From Nannizziopsis barbatae (Eukaryota; Ascomycota; Eurotiomycetes; Onygenales; Nannizziopsiaceae): a DNA stretch of 64,000 nt. The stretch covers positions 9,010,001 to 9,074,000 of the forward strand of contig JACVYH010000001.1 of NCBI GenBank assembly GCA_014964245.1. Reading direction: 5' to 3'. Below the pieces are notes generated by a model. The model saw nothing but the letters and a program-made list of their open reading frames with translations. It ran no database searches and had not been told where the DNA came from. Below are positions 1 through 12,549 of the stretch, in pieces. A program made the position numbers and the translations under genes. The stretch's first letter is position 1; the number at the start of each line of letters is the position of its first letter.

Positions 1-736
1 GGAAACTCGGTCAGTTCGGGTAACATTTATCACATATAAAAGCCGTGGAATATATTCTTTAATCATTGATAAGTGATTAGAATGTTAATAGATATTGGGT
101 ATTCAATCTCGATAAATAACCAGCAGCCTCCCGGGCGCTGTTTCTCAGGATATATAAAAGAAAGAGAAAGGGAAAGAGGAAGAGAAGGAGCTTGTGGAGG
201 AAATTTACCTCTTTATATAGTACTGCTGGAGCCGTCACATGAGGCAGGTGCATACTAGCATGAGATTCACTTGATATCCTCAGTTCCCTCACTTATACAG
301 TGCTCTGCATCTCTATTCTGATCTACCTGCCAAGTTGAACTGACTTCTTGCTGTTGCTTTCACTATAGCTGCCAAACTATCCTTGATTTCTGTTATATGG
401 CCAAGTATTCACTGGTCCACGGTGCTCAAATAGGAAATGCAGGAACTTCAAGACTTTACTTGAGATGAGTCGGAGCCGGTACCCTAAAGTACAAAATACG
501 CTGTCGAAGTGTATATAATTGATAATCCGAAAATTTCCATTCTCCACTAAATACCAGAGTTCAGTCACATAGTAATGGAATAAGAGACATGAAAATTCTT
601 ACCAAGTGTCTTAACATTGTTAGGGCTCAGTCCATAATAATTTTCGAATACATCTGGATCAGATCGCGGTTCCGAGAAAGAGGCATCAGTATAAAGACGA
701 TGATCGATTGCAGCGTCTGCAGCATGTACAATAGAG
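1..736. other. no gene seen
   Basis: AT-rich sequence with only short, non-overlapping open frames, none with recognisable motifs or splice signals. It ends where a truncated MITE copy begins. Confidence 0.6.
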
Positions 737-923
737 TATCAGTCCTTGTGCTAACCTCTGTATACAATCCTTAACCTACCCTAAACAACATCCTAGAGAT
801 ACCCCTTAAGCTAAAGAGTATTCTTGAGCTTCAAGAAGGCAGTCTTGAGGGTTGTCCTTAAGATATATTAAGGATAAACAACAGGATTAGCTAAGGGTTG
901 TGGAAACTTTTGACAACATACTG
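737..923 (-). mobile_element. MITE copy 1, one end truncated
   Basis: This stretch matches, in reverse orientation, the internal part and one end of the MITE at 12550-12773. It shares the blocks TCAGTCCTTGTGCTAACC, GAGTATTCTTGAGCTTC and the terminal repeat GGTTGTGGAAACTTTTGAC. The right end is ACTG followed by TA. The other terminal repeat is missing, so this is a truncated, immobile copy. Confidence 0.8.
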
Positions 924-1618
924 TATTTTCCAGTTAGTCATCGCTTGTTAAGAAAATAAGCTCACCATACAAAATGGGTTGAACTTTAATGAAAGAGCAG
1001 CACATTGAGCAAATCAGGTAAAGCGTCAAAATAGACGCAAAAAAGTGGATTATGATTTCATACCCCTGCCACCCTGTAGTTAGAGGCGGTGTGGCCTGGC
1101 AGAAAAAAAGTTCAATCACCATCTCGAAAATCGATTGTCGAGCTTCAAGATCCGAGCTCAAATTGAGCTGGAGATCTGCAAAAACGCTTCCTCTGATAAC
1201 TAGTGCTTGAAACATCCACTTCCAAAACTGCTCTCAAGCTGGACCGCGAATTACTCTCTTACTTCTCAACTTCATTCCAACTTGATACCTCCTCTCTAGT
1301 GTTTACTGCAGCTCAATTGAAATGCCACTTCAATTTCTCAGGACATTTGCTCATTCTTCAGATAACTCCTCCGGACAATAGCCAGCTTGCCTTCAGATTC
1401 TAGAGATATTATATCAACTCCGCTTTGGTACTTGTAACCTCCTTACTGACTACCTGAACATCATACTGACTGGAACTGAATTAGGTACATTCGGATCCCT
1501 CTTCACGACAATATACCCGCCTCCACCAGATTCATTTGTACTCCTCTCCACGAAAATTCACGCGCTTTCATCACGCTCCTCTTCACAATAAATATACGCG
1601 TTCTGAAAACTACTCAAT
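924..1618. other. no gene seen
   Basis: Only short shadow frames on both strands. The last 150 bases are rich in CT and could be the leader of the gene starting at 1619. Confidence 0.5.
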
Positions 1619-2182
1619 ATGCCACGTCTACAAAGATTCAGACTACCAAACAGAAGGTGTAACATCATTGATTTCAGAACAATTCGCTCTGTACCTATTC
1701 CTACGCGTTCTCCGAGGCCAGAGGTACTTCCAGAAGTGTTGCCATCCATTGAACCTGTCAATCCTGATTCTGATGTAGCAATGGTATGTTAATTGTTGCA
1801 TATCATCGCTTCTGTTTCATTGCTAATCATTTAATAGATTACTTCTGATGTTCACGATGCAAACGATCTCATGGAGAATATACTTGAGCAAATTGATGAT
1901 GAAGATAATCTTGAAACAGTGACTTCAGGGACAGTTACAGATGATAGTCAAACAATTGAAAACTCTCCTGATGAAATGCCAGACGAAATTGATTTTGATG
2001 ACTCAGACATGTCAGGAATACCGGACTTACTGCAGCCTGAACCAGAGCCAGTGTCTCCACAGACTGCTATGCTATCTCCTTTTGCTTTGCAATTTCAACC
2101 TCATGTGGACACATCAGAAGAGATACCGCATACGCGTTCCTCTTATCCCATGTCAAACTTTGCCTTCATGCTGGAAATATGA
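1619..2182 (+). CDS. small acidic protein of unknown function (2 exons)
   Basis: Exons 1619-1783 and 1838-2182 join in frame to give 169 residues. The 54-bp intron has a GTATGT donor, a GCTAATC branch site and a TAG acceptor, which is the main support for a real gene. An in-frame stop lies just upstream of the ATG. The first 25 residues are basic (starts MPRLQRFRLPNRR). The rest is strongly acidic and serine/proline-rich, with repeated D/E clusters around residues 65-125. There is no signal peptide, membrane segment or domain I recognise. A tandem repeat begins three bases after the stop codon. It could also be a remnant of a mobile-element gene. Confidence 0.5.
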
Positions 2183-2184
2183 TG

Positions 2185-2312
2185 AAGATACCCTGCTATG
2201 AAAACGCGATGCAAAGCAAGATACCCTGCTATGAGAACGCGATGCAGAAGCAAGATACCCTGCTATAAGAATGTAATGCAAAGTAATGTATCTGTTATGA
2301 GAATGTGATGCG
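2185..2312 (+). repeat. about four tandem copies of a 33-34 bp unit
   Basis: Units start with AAGATACCCTGCTATGA and end with GCGATGCAAAGC-like sequence. The first two copies (2185, 2218) are nearly identical; the third and fourth are progressively diverged. It lies in the presumed 3' untranslated region of the preceding gene. Confidence 0.85.
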
Positions 2313-2579
2313 CGTAGTCTACCAGTCTTTGATACTATCAACAAGAATAGGTACAACAGTGGAGAGGGCTGGAGATGGGAAATCTGTGATGAGGAAGAGT
2401 AGAGGAGGAGGGAGCTGATTGTGCTGGCAGGAGCTTTAGAGGGGTGATTGTCCCCTTTAGGAAAGTGGGGATAGAGTGAGCTTTCCAATTTCTACGGAGT
2501 ACATACATACGGAGTATACCTAGACTCTGTACTCTGTAGGTACCTACCTAGGTAATCTCCAGTTTGATTTCTGTACTAT

Positions 2580-2597
2580 GTACTCCGTACGGAGTAC
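2580..2597. repeat. 18-bp perfect palindrome of the TACGGAGTA motif
   Basis: GTACTCCGTACGGAGTAC is its own reverse complement. The half-site recurs throughout the intergenic DNA of this window. Related copies lie at 2494-2520. Confidence 0.9.
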
Positions 2598-2664
2598 GAA
2601 TACAAATTTCTAAAAAAGCAAATAAAAGTGCGTGGTGAGCCTTTTCGTCCGATATAACATGTAT

Positions 2665-2733
2665 GGCCCTATGGCGTAATTGGCAACGGGTCTGATTACG
2701 AATCAGGAGATTGCAGGTGATCCCTGCTAGGTC
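2665..2733 (+). pseudogene. decayed tRNA-Arg(ACG)
   Basis: The stretch follows a eukaryotic tRNA-Arg(ACG): the A-box-like TGGCGTAATTGGC, the anticodon arm TCTGATTACGAATCAG and a 3' T run after the gene. The T loop is two bases short (GCAGG-TGATC-CCTGC). The 3' acceptor strand has lost a G, so positions 3:70 and 1:72 do not pair. The B box GGTTCGANTCC is therefore broken. I read it as a tRNA relic, not a functional gene. Confidence 0.75.
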
Positions 2734-3223
2734 ATTTTTTCACTCTATAATATGCTGAAACAATTTTGTACTTCATAGAGATTGATTTTTTATAACATAA
2801 AATACCCTCATACAACCCGGTTGCGATTCAGCAGCCGTAACACAAAGGCCGAGCACATCGAAGCCGAGCGGAACGCTGAGTTGGCAACTTCGGGGGTAGG
2901 TTGGGCATTAGATTGAGCGGGAGACTTGGGCATTCCAATTGAGAAGGCTGGGTTCATGTCTTAAGTTGCTTGAATTTCAGGTAAATTGTTTTATCAGCTA
3001 TGTATCTACCTCTAGGTAAATCTTCGCTATAAATTTTCCACGCTGAGCATTCCTCTTTGTAACGTAGTCGATCCATCCGATGGTTTTATACACTTGGCAA
3101 GATTGGTTCATACCATACTACCTAATGTGGGATCACTTTAAAAAATCGGTGGCCAAGACTTATAGTAATATGAGATTGGATTAAATGATATTTGCCATTT
3201 TCGTTGTATAAACATAAAAACAT
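2734..3223. other. no gene seen
   Basis: AT-rich spacer without a convincing frame. The last 100 bases probably hold the 3' end signals of the phosphatase gene on the minus strand. Confidence 0.5.
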
Positions 3224-4944
3224 TTATTCCGATTGTAGGCCGCACATAGTTTTAACATTCTTCCCCTTTTCTCCAACCAGCGCATCAAAGTAGCCTAACA
3301 ACTTCGAGGCTGGGATCATATCCAAGACACCCAAGTCCGGATTTGAGCTGCGCATAACTTGCCCGCCAAATAGTACACGAACAAAGTATTCTTTCTTTGT
3401 GGGGTCACAATGATCAGCTGTAGAGTTGCTTCCAGCATATACAGGATATTTCGCGGTGGCATTTGAGTGGGGAGAGTTGGCCGGCCCGTTTTGTGGAACC
3501 TTTTTGGCGTATAGCTCATATACGATCTCGGCACCCATGCCTGGCCATACCATCTTATCGAGCTGCATGACGGAAAGCACACGTGAGATACTGCCATCAT
3601 GCGCGACGTTATGTCTGTACACCATTCTGCCATCGCGGCCGGCAATTTGATCACGAAGATGCTGCGCCAATTCGGCTATCCAGATGCCCTGGCTGGCTGC
3701 GCTGGCTTCCAATGAGGTGGATGCATCACGATAGATATAGGAGTATTCGAACTGGCCAAGTCGGAAGACTTCATCTGCCTGTGTTCGAGAGATACATTTC
3801 GAGCTGTCTTTAACGGAGCAGGGAAGGGGTTTATCATGGCAAAGTCGTGCAGAGAGATTATCAAAATAATGGTCATAGCTGGAGTGCCAGCCCGAGTCGG
3901 AGGGTGAAACACCAGAGACAGAGTCTAAGGCCGCAAATAGGTCTTTGGTACGCGACAAATGTGCCTCCCAGGTGGTACCGGGCTTGTCTTTGGACATGCT
4001 GAAGAGTGAGCTTGACTTGGGACAAGAATACGATGGCTCCAGCGAATCCACTCCAGACGGCTGATGATTATTAGCTGATTAATCTGGTACCATATCGGCA
4101 TTAGGTTCTTACCTCTACAATAAGGGGCACGTTCCCGACCACCCCGTACATTCCATTGATCAGCATACCTGCAACTTGACTGGTGATAACATTGTTCGTC
4201 ACCCGGTATGAGACTCTGTTGGGATCAAGATGCCCAGGAAGGAGATGCAGGACATCATGATATACACGAAACAAGTCACGGCCATGCTGCCAAGAATCAT
4301 CCAGTCCTCCTCTGGTGATTTGCGGGAACACGCAAGAGCCTTGAAAGCCAGGGCGTTTGAATGGGTTACTTGGGCTCTGGGAACCTTTCCAATAAGTGGC
4401 AGCACTCCGCTTGCCTGGTAAGGGTTTTCCATAGAAAAACAAGCTTTCGTCGTCACAATTCCAAGGGTAGGATTCCACCGGAAAAGTGTTTGACTGATAG
4501 GGAGTGCGTTTGTGGTGACGGTGAATCTAGAGTAGCAATTAGCAGGAGCTCCAGGATTTACAGTATGTACCTTGTCAAAAGTTTCCACAGACCTTAACAC
4601 AAGGGTAGGTAATAGGGATACTTAAGGGTTGTGGATACTTTTGACGAAGCACTGTAATAAGGGGTTTAACGTACTACTTCCACATATTGCAGCTTGTATT
4701 CTCTTGGTGGCTTTTTGTACTCTCTAGGGCGTACGTGGGGCATATTGCACCAATTGTACTGTCCATAGTCCTTGTCAGGAGTATTCGATGAGTCAAAGAT
4801 AAAGCCATAGACTCCCGATGCACTGAGGACCTTATCAAGGTTGTTTATCTCAGAAGCAGTGGGAGCATGCCATGAGACATCTACGGCTTTTACACCGTAA
4901 ACTGCCAGGGCAACATAAAGGAGGGATCCAGCGAGGGAAGGCAT
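3224..4944 (-). CDS. secreted histidine acid phosphatase (phytase-like), 3 exons
   Basis: Exons on the minus strand are 4944-4675, 4526-4113 and 4060-3224, giving 506 residues. An N-terminal hydrophobic signal peptide (starts MPSLAGSLLYVALAVYG) indicates secretion. Splicing of intron 1 builds the catalytic motif RHHKRTP (residues 93-99, nucleophile His94), and the HD proton-donor pair is at 382-383 in exon 3 (AHDGS). Both are hallmarks of branch-2 histidine phosphatases, which release phosphate from organic esters such as phytate. Length fits the family. Intron 2 is 52 bp. Intron 1 (4527-4674, 148 bp) contains a complete MITE (4561-4654); without it the intron would be 52 bp. Donor GTACGT, branch and acceptor are intact, so the gene probably still works. 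The exact substrate is not visible. Confidence 0.85.
4561..4654 (+). mobile_element. MITE copy 2, inside a phosphatase intron
   Basis: This 94-bp element runs from CAGT to ACTG and is flanked by TA on both sides (4559-4560, 4655-4656). Its ends, TTGTCAAAAGTTTCCACA and TGTGGATACTTTTGACGA, are inverted repeats. It lacks most of the interior present in the 217-224 bp copies. It lies wholly within intron 1 of the phosphatase gene. Confidence 0.9.
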
Positions 4945-7692
4945 TGCGATAACTAAGTAGTGGCAGAGAAAAGAGGGGTAAATAGGGATAAGACTGCAAT
5001 CGCAAGATGGAGCGGTGCTATCATCAACGGAATGGTAGTAACGAGCGACAAGTGATGAGCCGGGCCACGGAAGGAGGAATGTCACGACCTGGGCGACGAC
5101 AACGGCTTTTTATACCAGTCTGCTCAGCAACCTGATGCCGGATACATGGCAATATTTTCGAGGAGAGGCATCCTGATGGGGTCTTTTGATGGAGTTGACA
5201 ATCTGCCTAATGGACCCCTGCTTCCCTCCTGGGATTAGTTGGGTGGTTAAGAGTGCTAGTCGCGATCGTCAACCATCCCCTCAGTCCCAATCATACCGAA
5301 CACGTGCATGCTGTGCTCATTTGGAAGTTTTCCGCTTTCACGAAGAACCCCATATCGCGTCGCAATAGAATGATAGCATCTCCAGAACAGGAAGGTCAAG
5401 ATGCGCAATTCTCTTCCGGCTCTGCGATTCTTTGTTAATTATGGAGTCCTCAGGAAATTCTCCGTGCGGAAGTCACTCTCCCCTATTGGCCCTCGGTACC
5501 GCGTCGACAGAGTTCCTTTTTCGCGGCTACGGATGACTAATTTCAGCTTAGTAATATTCACTGACTAAGCCGTGTTTCGACCTTAGCCATAGCACGTGGC
5601 TCATCAAAACAAAGCCAACACGTGACGACTAGTATGCATTACTAAGCATTTCTTAAGTGTCAAAAAATTGGGTTTTGCTCCCAGATTCTCCTCTCATCAA
5701 CGAGGTGACCGACTTGGGGATGGATAACAGCACATCTATAGAACCAGTGCTCTGCACCTCTCGACATGCTTCTACTTGGTTTTACTTCGTACGAAGTATC
5801 ATATGAGATGCAGTAGTCAGCGACCTTGATTATCTGCGAAGCTGACCAGCTGTTGATACTCTGGACTGGTGCATTATTTACTTAAATACGGAGTACAGGA
5901 TCCAGAGATTCCTCCTTGTCAGATGAAGAATGTTTGTGCTGAAGCGATAAAAGTGGGCGACACCCTCTTTATCGTAGGATCAGGAAATACGAAGAGGTGG
6001 GTCTATCATACGAACAAACCAATTAAACCAGGGCCGTCCAATAACGGTTGGAATCTCGAGAAGGTCCCCTTTTCATGCAGATACGAAATATCTTCACGAC
6101 TGTCAAACGAATTCCAGCAACAGATGGGAGTATCGTATACAAGAGGGGAAAAGTCATCCTGTGGCACATCTCGAACAACTTCCTTGTTGCCTCTGAGCCA
6201 ATACCGGGTCAAAGAAAAAGGATTTTGCTGTCGGCCCTCATTGCCAGTCCCTGGACACCCTGAGGACCCTGAAGAAAAATACCACTTATCAGCATCTAGA
6301 AATTTCGCGGTCAATCAAACTGCAGAGAGGGGATATTGTTGACGTTAAGCGACTCTCCCAGCTCAGCTAGTTTCTCAGCAAAGCGCGGGTGGAGTTTAGG
6401 TCTATCAACGACGTGACGATGGTGCGCCTAGGGCAATAGAGCGATTCTGTATTATCACCCGCAACTGCTGTAAAAGCTGAATATGAAAAGCTCATAACGC
6501 TGGTCTGACTAAGCTTGTGGTTTCTCCTTCAACATTTGAGAATCGCAAGGTCACTTCGTGTATGCGAGAATATAGCATCAGATACCGCGCTTGCTCTCAC
6601 TATCCTCCAAATCATATCCAAGTCGGGATGAGAGCTTCGCTCACCCGCAACGCCTCGCGCGGAAGCCGGAATGCCCAATGCACTCGGCCAGTAAGCGGGT
6701 CGGTAGCAAGGGTTTTGGCATGCTGACAGTATGTGCATACATATAACTACGTGTCCGTTGTCAGACCATTAGCAGACGCGACAGAAATGGCATCCATGCC
6801 TCAGCTCCTGAATTTGGTGGGACACATACATCCTGGTATTTGGACACTAGACCCTAACTCCGTCGGACGAAAGAAAGGAAGCCGTATCATTCTCAAAACT
6901 CGTCGTCACCACTAACCGTTGACATTTCAGATTCCGTCTATCTTCGTCCTACAAGCAGTCGTGATAATGCGGCTCGTGAGTGGAGCCTGCACATTCCCCA
7001 CGGTTCCACTGCAGTCGTGAAGTCTTGATCCGGGCTGAATTATCGCTGTATTTTGAGGTTTTGGCAAGATGTGAACTTCGTAATCGCATCGTTATCAACG
7101 CTGCCGAATTCCTTGTCAACAAGCCCCTCAATACTCCCAAATAAAACTCCGTTAACTACCATGAAGCGCGTGTACGGAATATCAAAAGCCTGGTATTCCG
7201 AAATGGCGCACGCGCTGGCCATGGATTAACTAACTAGTTAGTTAGTCAGCGTTGCTTTGAAATCGAAACACAATTTCACGCCCAACTTCGATGCGTTCGA
7301 TCTTCTACCTTCCCTGCGTGTTGGTTGTGAGCCTATGATGTGGACACGATTATTCTTCGGACGACATTGTCAGTCGCATCCTAGGTCTATCCGAATTGTC
7401 TATCAATAGACAGTTGCACACGTGCGATTTAAGCCCGGTTATCCTCCACGAGATCTGCAGAACTACTCTCTAGAATAGACAATTTTCTAGAAGTTGCTGA
7501 TCTTCGTACAGTCATCCGTCCAATCGTCCGGCCGTCTAGCCGGCGGATTCTGATAGAATTATATGTATGCCGTGCTGGAGCTTGCGAGCAGGTCGATGAC
7601 ATTGATATGCTCCTGTGGGGTTGATTTTTTCTCGTCGAGTTCTATACTTTTTTAAAACGCTGCACCTAACTAATTTCTCACATTTCTAATAA
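4945..7692. other. 2.7 kb without a convincing gene
   Basis: The first few hundred bases are the phosphatase promoter region and the last few hundred the regulator promoter. Open frames at 5869-6342 (+) and 6006-6314 (-) overlap. They start at non-ATG codons or cross a TACGGAGTAC motif, and show no family motif. They could be a worn relic, but I cannot name it. Confidence 0.45.
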
Positions 7693-10043
7693 ATGACTTC
7701 GCGACGACCCACCCGGGGCGGAGAAGACTCTCGCGATTCCAACACGGGAAATGGCGTCAAGAAACGTGGCCGGTGTGCGCCCGATGCCACCTCGAGTCCT
7801 GCCTGTAACCAGTGTCGAGCTCGCAAAGTTCGCTGTGACCGGCAGCAGCCACGATGTTCAAACTGCCGCCGTGCCGACGTTGAATGCGACTTCTCGGCGT
7901 CGCTGAAACGTGTTGATCGCACAAAACAATTGCTCAACGACTTCACTAGCGTCGTAGCCCGCCTCGACCGTGTGGATCTCTCGCTGGCCCGCTTATCAGA
8001 GCAGGTACAACGACAACAATGCCGCTGTGCTTGCGGTTTGAGTGTCCATGCCGAAATTACGCCTCCTGACTCGGCATCACCGCCCTTGACGCCCGGGAAC
8101 GATGATACCTCAAATCACCAGTCATCTTCAGCAGAGTATCCTAGCGGCGAGCTTGTCGCTTTTGAGCATGGTGGGCAGCGCCTGTTGGGCTATCCAGCAG
8201 CATTCCTCTTGTTTCGAAACCTCCGCCGCCAAGCTTCCCAGCGCTTGCGTGATGGTGTCGCAGAGACAGCTTCAGGGATCTGGCGTGTCGCCGCCTGTCA
8301 GCCGGATATCAAAGACTGTCTGGAAAGGCAGATTGAACAGTTTCCATTCGACGGTATTTGCCGTGAGCCGGTCACAACTAGTGACGGGCGGCTGATCACA
8401 ACACCCCCGCGCTCCTTGTTGGAGCTTTCGGTTGACTGTTTCCTCCAGAATATCAACATATATACCCCGATTTTCACTGATGCAAGCCTGGCAGAGGCCA
8501 TCAGCATGCATTACCAGTCTTTCACAGGCCCAGACAGCAATGCTTGGGCTATAGTATTTACCAATATTATCATTCTGTGCTTGGTCCAGGAAACACGCAT
8601 AACACGCGCAACGGCCTCGCATCTGGTAAGCATGAACAATGATATGTTGCCTTCTTTCTTGAAGAACTACGGCCGTGCACTTGCGGACCTCAATCAATTC
8701 ATGCGGCCGTGCGAAACCAATGTCTGCGCGCTGTTGACCCTTGTAAGGGAAATTTCCATACCTGTCTTGTAATTTCATCTTTCAGAACTAACTTGAAAAC
8801 CCTTAGGCGCTCGTTGCGCGTGAGCTTTTCAGCACGGTTTTGTTCGAACGTATATGCGAGATGGCGTGTCAACTTGGCCGTTCTGTCGGTCTCCACCGTT
8901 CTGCTGTTGGGGATGGTATGCAAGTTAGTAGCTGGGAGAAAATGCCGGATCGACAACGGCTGTTCTGGGTCTTATACACTATGGACAAGCAGCGTGTTTT
9001 CCAGACAGGCCAGCCCTGCGACCTGTATCTTTTTGACTCAGATTTACGTTTCCCGCCCTGCAGCAGAGAGGCTCCAGCAGTTTTACAGCTCAACGCTGCC
9101 CATGTGCAGTTGATTACCATCTGGGAACAGATCTATATCCATCTCTACTCGTCTCGTGCCGCACGGGTCGGTACCGCCCAGCGGGTACGCCAGGTGCAGC
9201 GACTGCGGACATCGTTAAATGAATGGAATCTCCAACACCATGAACTCCTGAGCGCGCTTTGGATTGAAAAAGTCCCTGACCTAGCTCCATTGCAGTTGGA
9301 GCTAAAGTACTGCCTTATGGTGAGTCAGGTTCTCGTCCACCGCTGTGGTAATGATGCCTGGGCACCTGCACGTACCGCACTTCGCCTTATCAGTCAAGTA
9401 GCCAATGACCCGAATGCTTTTACCCCAGCGCGATATGCTGTCTTGGCCCGGTCCGTATTCCCTCTTTTTATTTACTGAAGTATCCGCTAACTACCTGTCT
9501 AGGCTGTTTCGAAACTATCCACTTGTTGCCTTTCATGATCTCTTTTCAATCTGCCTAGCTAAAGATCCGCAGGAATGTGCGGAGGACAGGCAGCTCATCT
9601 TTGAGACACGTCAGAATCTTGAGTTGCTTCACCATCCGGAGTTTCCAACTGCATATTATGCGCGCCTGCAGGTCGGGTTGAGATGGTGTACGGAGCTCCT
9701 CGACACGATGAAAGATTGCTGGACCAGATCTTCCATGACGAACTTGAGTGAATGGGAACGAGGAAGTGGCTCTTCGTCGTCACCCACCGCGTTACCGGAA
9801 CCCCTTTGTGGAGGTGCGCCTTTGGAGATTCGACCCGAACACTTTCTACCTGCTGGCCAGTGGGACTTCACCACAACTTTGGCGATGGATACAGATGAGA
9901 GCTTACAAGCTCTCGCCGCCCCGATACCCCCGGAGGAACTTTTTGGGGCAGAATTCCCAGTTTTGGACCTTACATCGCCGGGTGGCGACGGTCTTCTTCA
10001 TTCTGCATCGATGGATGTAGGTAATGGCTGGCCGTGTTTGTAA
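7693..10043 (+). CDS. Zn2Cys6 fungal transcription factor (3 exons)
   Basis: Exons 7693-8742, 8807-9450 and 9503-10043 (introns 64 and 52 bp, with GTAAGG and GTCCGT donors) give 744 residues. A binuclear zinc cluster has cysteines at 38, 41, 48, 55, 58 and 65. A basic linker and a short leucine-rich stretch follow (about 70-105), likely for dimerisation. The middle region has the helical pattern of the fungal-specific transcription-factor domain, including an RLFWVLYTMDKQR segment. The C-terminus is acidic with a proline-rich stretch, a plausible activation region. It converges on the MFS transporter gene 200 bp downstream, so regulation of that transporter is a reasonable guess. No target is visible from sequence. 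Confidence 0.9.
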
Positions 10044-10249
10044 TACCATTAACAACGGGTTTTCCTCAAACATATAGATTTATAATGGCTTATTTTGGGA
10101 CTTTCAGACTTTCAGAGAGGTGTCTCTTTGCTATGGCTGTTACTCGGCCAATTATATCGCTTTATCCTGGCCCTTGCCTTTTCTCTATGCTAACAAAGAC
10201 CACAACACACATCTAACACAAAAGAAAAAGGAAAATCCGCTTCCAGTTG

Positions 10250-11911
10250 TTAGGAATGTTTACCGTTCTTCGACCACGATCGAATCCGGGGACCGTACAA
10301 GTAGAACAACACGGGAATTGGAATCATCGCAATGCTGATAAAACCCAACGTGCTTGACGCCCAGGCTACGCCCAGATTGTGGTACATAAAAGGTCCGAAC
10401 AATGGAAATCCAGCTCCGAAAAGGCTCCGAATGAACGTGTTTGCACCAATCGCACTGTTTGCAATGGTTGGATAGACATCGATCAGGTAGTTGAAGCACT
10501 GCACAAATATCATGTACATCCCTGTTCCAACAGGTACACTACCAATAACCATCCCTAACCAGTGGATACTAGGATTGGAAGTCCAAGCAAAGATGAATAA
10601 GCCTGCAGGGAGCAGTAAACCGCCGGCAATCATCAGTGGCAAACGCTGCTCGAGGACTACGACGTGTCCTTTAGAAAAGCTGCGCTGAGTATGGATAACG
10701 ACAATTGCGCATCCAATGAGAACCCCAACCATCATACCAATATATGGTAAAGCACTTGTGCCAAGAGACCAGTGCCGTACTTCACGGAAAGCAATAGGGT
10801 AAGACACAAATACCAGGTACAAGATACCATATATGAACGACTATTGATTTCTCAATGAACAAGGAATGACACGGTTGAGAAAGGTGAGCTTACCTGATAA
10901 ATTGTAACCAAGAGGAGAATTGGCTCTGTGACTAAAAGGACTATCATTTCTGTCAGCAATACAACCAGGAGTCTTGATGGCCAGGTTACTTACCAAACGG
11001 TCGCACCAAAAAGATAACAAAAATCTCTTTCACTGTCTTATGCTTTTGGCCGAGTTCAGTATAAGTGTCTGGGTTCCCGGCTTTCCTTAATTTCTTCGCC
11101 TTGCTTTCCAAAATAGATGCTGGATAGGTCTCTGGAAGGGCCAGCAGCACTAGAATCGTGCAGGAGCCCCCCATTATACAGCTAAGCCATTGTGTGAACC
11201 GCCATCCGATGCCTTCAACAATGTAGTTTCCCATTAATGGAGCCACTATAGGGCTGCCAAAAATGGTTCCAATGCAGCATGCTAGTGCGATGCCACGCTG
11301 CACAGGATTATACATGTCGACCAGCGACCCTCCCACCAGGGACAACGGTGCTGAACCAAAGGCACCAGTCAAAAACCGCCCGACCAGAATAGTAGCGAGA
11401 TTGCGGCCAGCGGCAACAGGAATGCAAAAAATGGTAAAGAGAATCATGCCAATGATCATAGGCCATTTCCGGCCGAACCGTTCGGACATAGGGCCCCAAA
11501 TCGGCGGAGCGACGGTGTAGCCCTGGGCGCTGTTAGAATGATCACAAAAGAGCCGCCAGCTCACAGAGAAAAGGAATATTGAGGTCGAATCACCAGAAGA
11601 AACAAGCTGATACCCAAGGTCACAACGGTCCCATTGACATGGAACTGCCGGGACACTTCACCGCTGCCACTGCTGAAAATGCTGCTAGCGATACATGTGC
11701 AAAGATTACCATACACCCATATCGCCGTAACTGCCCCCTTTCGGGCGAAAGACCAGTTCTGCGGATTCTCCGGGTCGTCTGGGCCATTCCATGTCACAAG
11801 GTTTGGATCCTTCTTAGGCTCTGAGTCAGACAATCCTGTCTGGCGTTCGAGATCCGAAGCTGCCAGCGGTGTTCTCTTTTCAAGGGGCGAGCCGGAGGAA
11901 ACGTCCTCCAT
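10250..11911 (-). CDS. MFS drug:H+ antiporter-type exporter (4 exons)
   Basis: Minus-strand exons 11911-11594, 11522-10994, 10940-10894 and 10840-10250 give 494 residues; introns are 71, 53 and 53 bp. The third exon is only 47 bp. The N-terminus is hydrophilic and carries the NPQNWS motif typical of fungal DHA1 transporters. About 12 hydrophobic segments follow. The loop after helix 2 reads GPMSERFGRKWP, the MFS signature, and it is built across intron 1. The protein should sit in the plasma membrane and export a small molecule in exchange for protons; the substrate is unknown. It is convergent with the Zn2Cys6 gene. I chose the ATG at 11911 because the open frame upstream of it has no other ATG. 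Confidence 0.88.
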
Positions 11912-12549
11912 TGGGACGAGGATGTAGAACACGAAGAGCTATCACGGTAGTTGAAGAATAGTGCGCCTATCCATGTGCCAAGATGTTATGTTTGTGCTGG
12001 ACAAGACTTTAAGGTGGAAATTCTTGATAGTAAAAATTGTCCATTCTTCCTCTGCTCTAGGGAATGCAGTGTTTGCATTTATAAAGAGAAATTGCATGCT
12101 GGCATTTGTTAATAGGGGCAGTTTGTATGTACGGTACATACGGAGTACATAGGTTCATTTGATGTTTTTGCGGTAGACCGGCGCTCGGCAGGCGAGCCCC
12201 GAGTGACTTCATGCATCAAGAAAAACTTTTCAGCGAATCCAATCGAAGGAACTGAATCTATTTCTCAGTAGTTGCTAAGCCGGAGTCCACGGCATGTCAT
12301 ATTTGCTTCAAAGAGCACTTGGCTGTCAAATGCTTTTCAATATCAATCGCATTGGCTCCAAGAAGCTTTTGCCACTGAAAAGGGGCTTCAAGTGAGAGTT
12401 CAAATCAGGTGACCCCATCAGGTCTAACTAAGCAAAGCAGTCTTGGCATGTTCCACGTGCAAGGGCCGAAAGTGGAAGGAGCGGACCCGACGACATCAAA
12501 CTTCCTTGACGGCTATCAACAATGTTGAATACAAAACGCAGCTTTAATA

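Noticed and set aside
2185..2312. CRISPR-like array
   Set aside because: Units are directly adjacent without spacers, and the genome is eukaryotic; it is a plain tandem repeat.
4199..4600. Separate ORF overlapping the phosphatase exon 2
   Set aside because: It is in another frame than the catalytic RHHKRTP exon and is a shadow.
5869..6342. 157-codon ORF as a gene
   Set aside because: Starts at GTG, spans a TACGGAGTAC motif, and an equally long frame lies on the opposite strand; no motif recognised.
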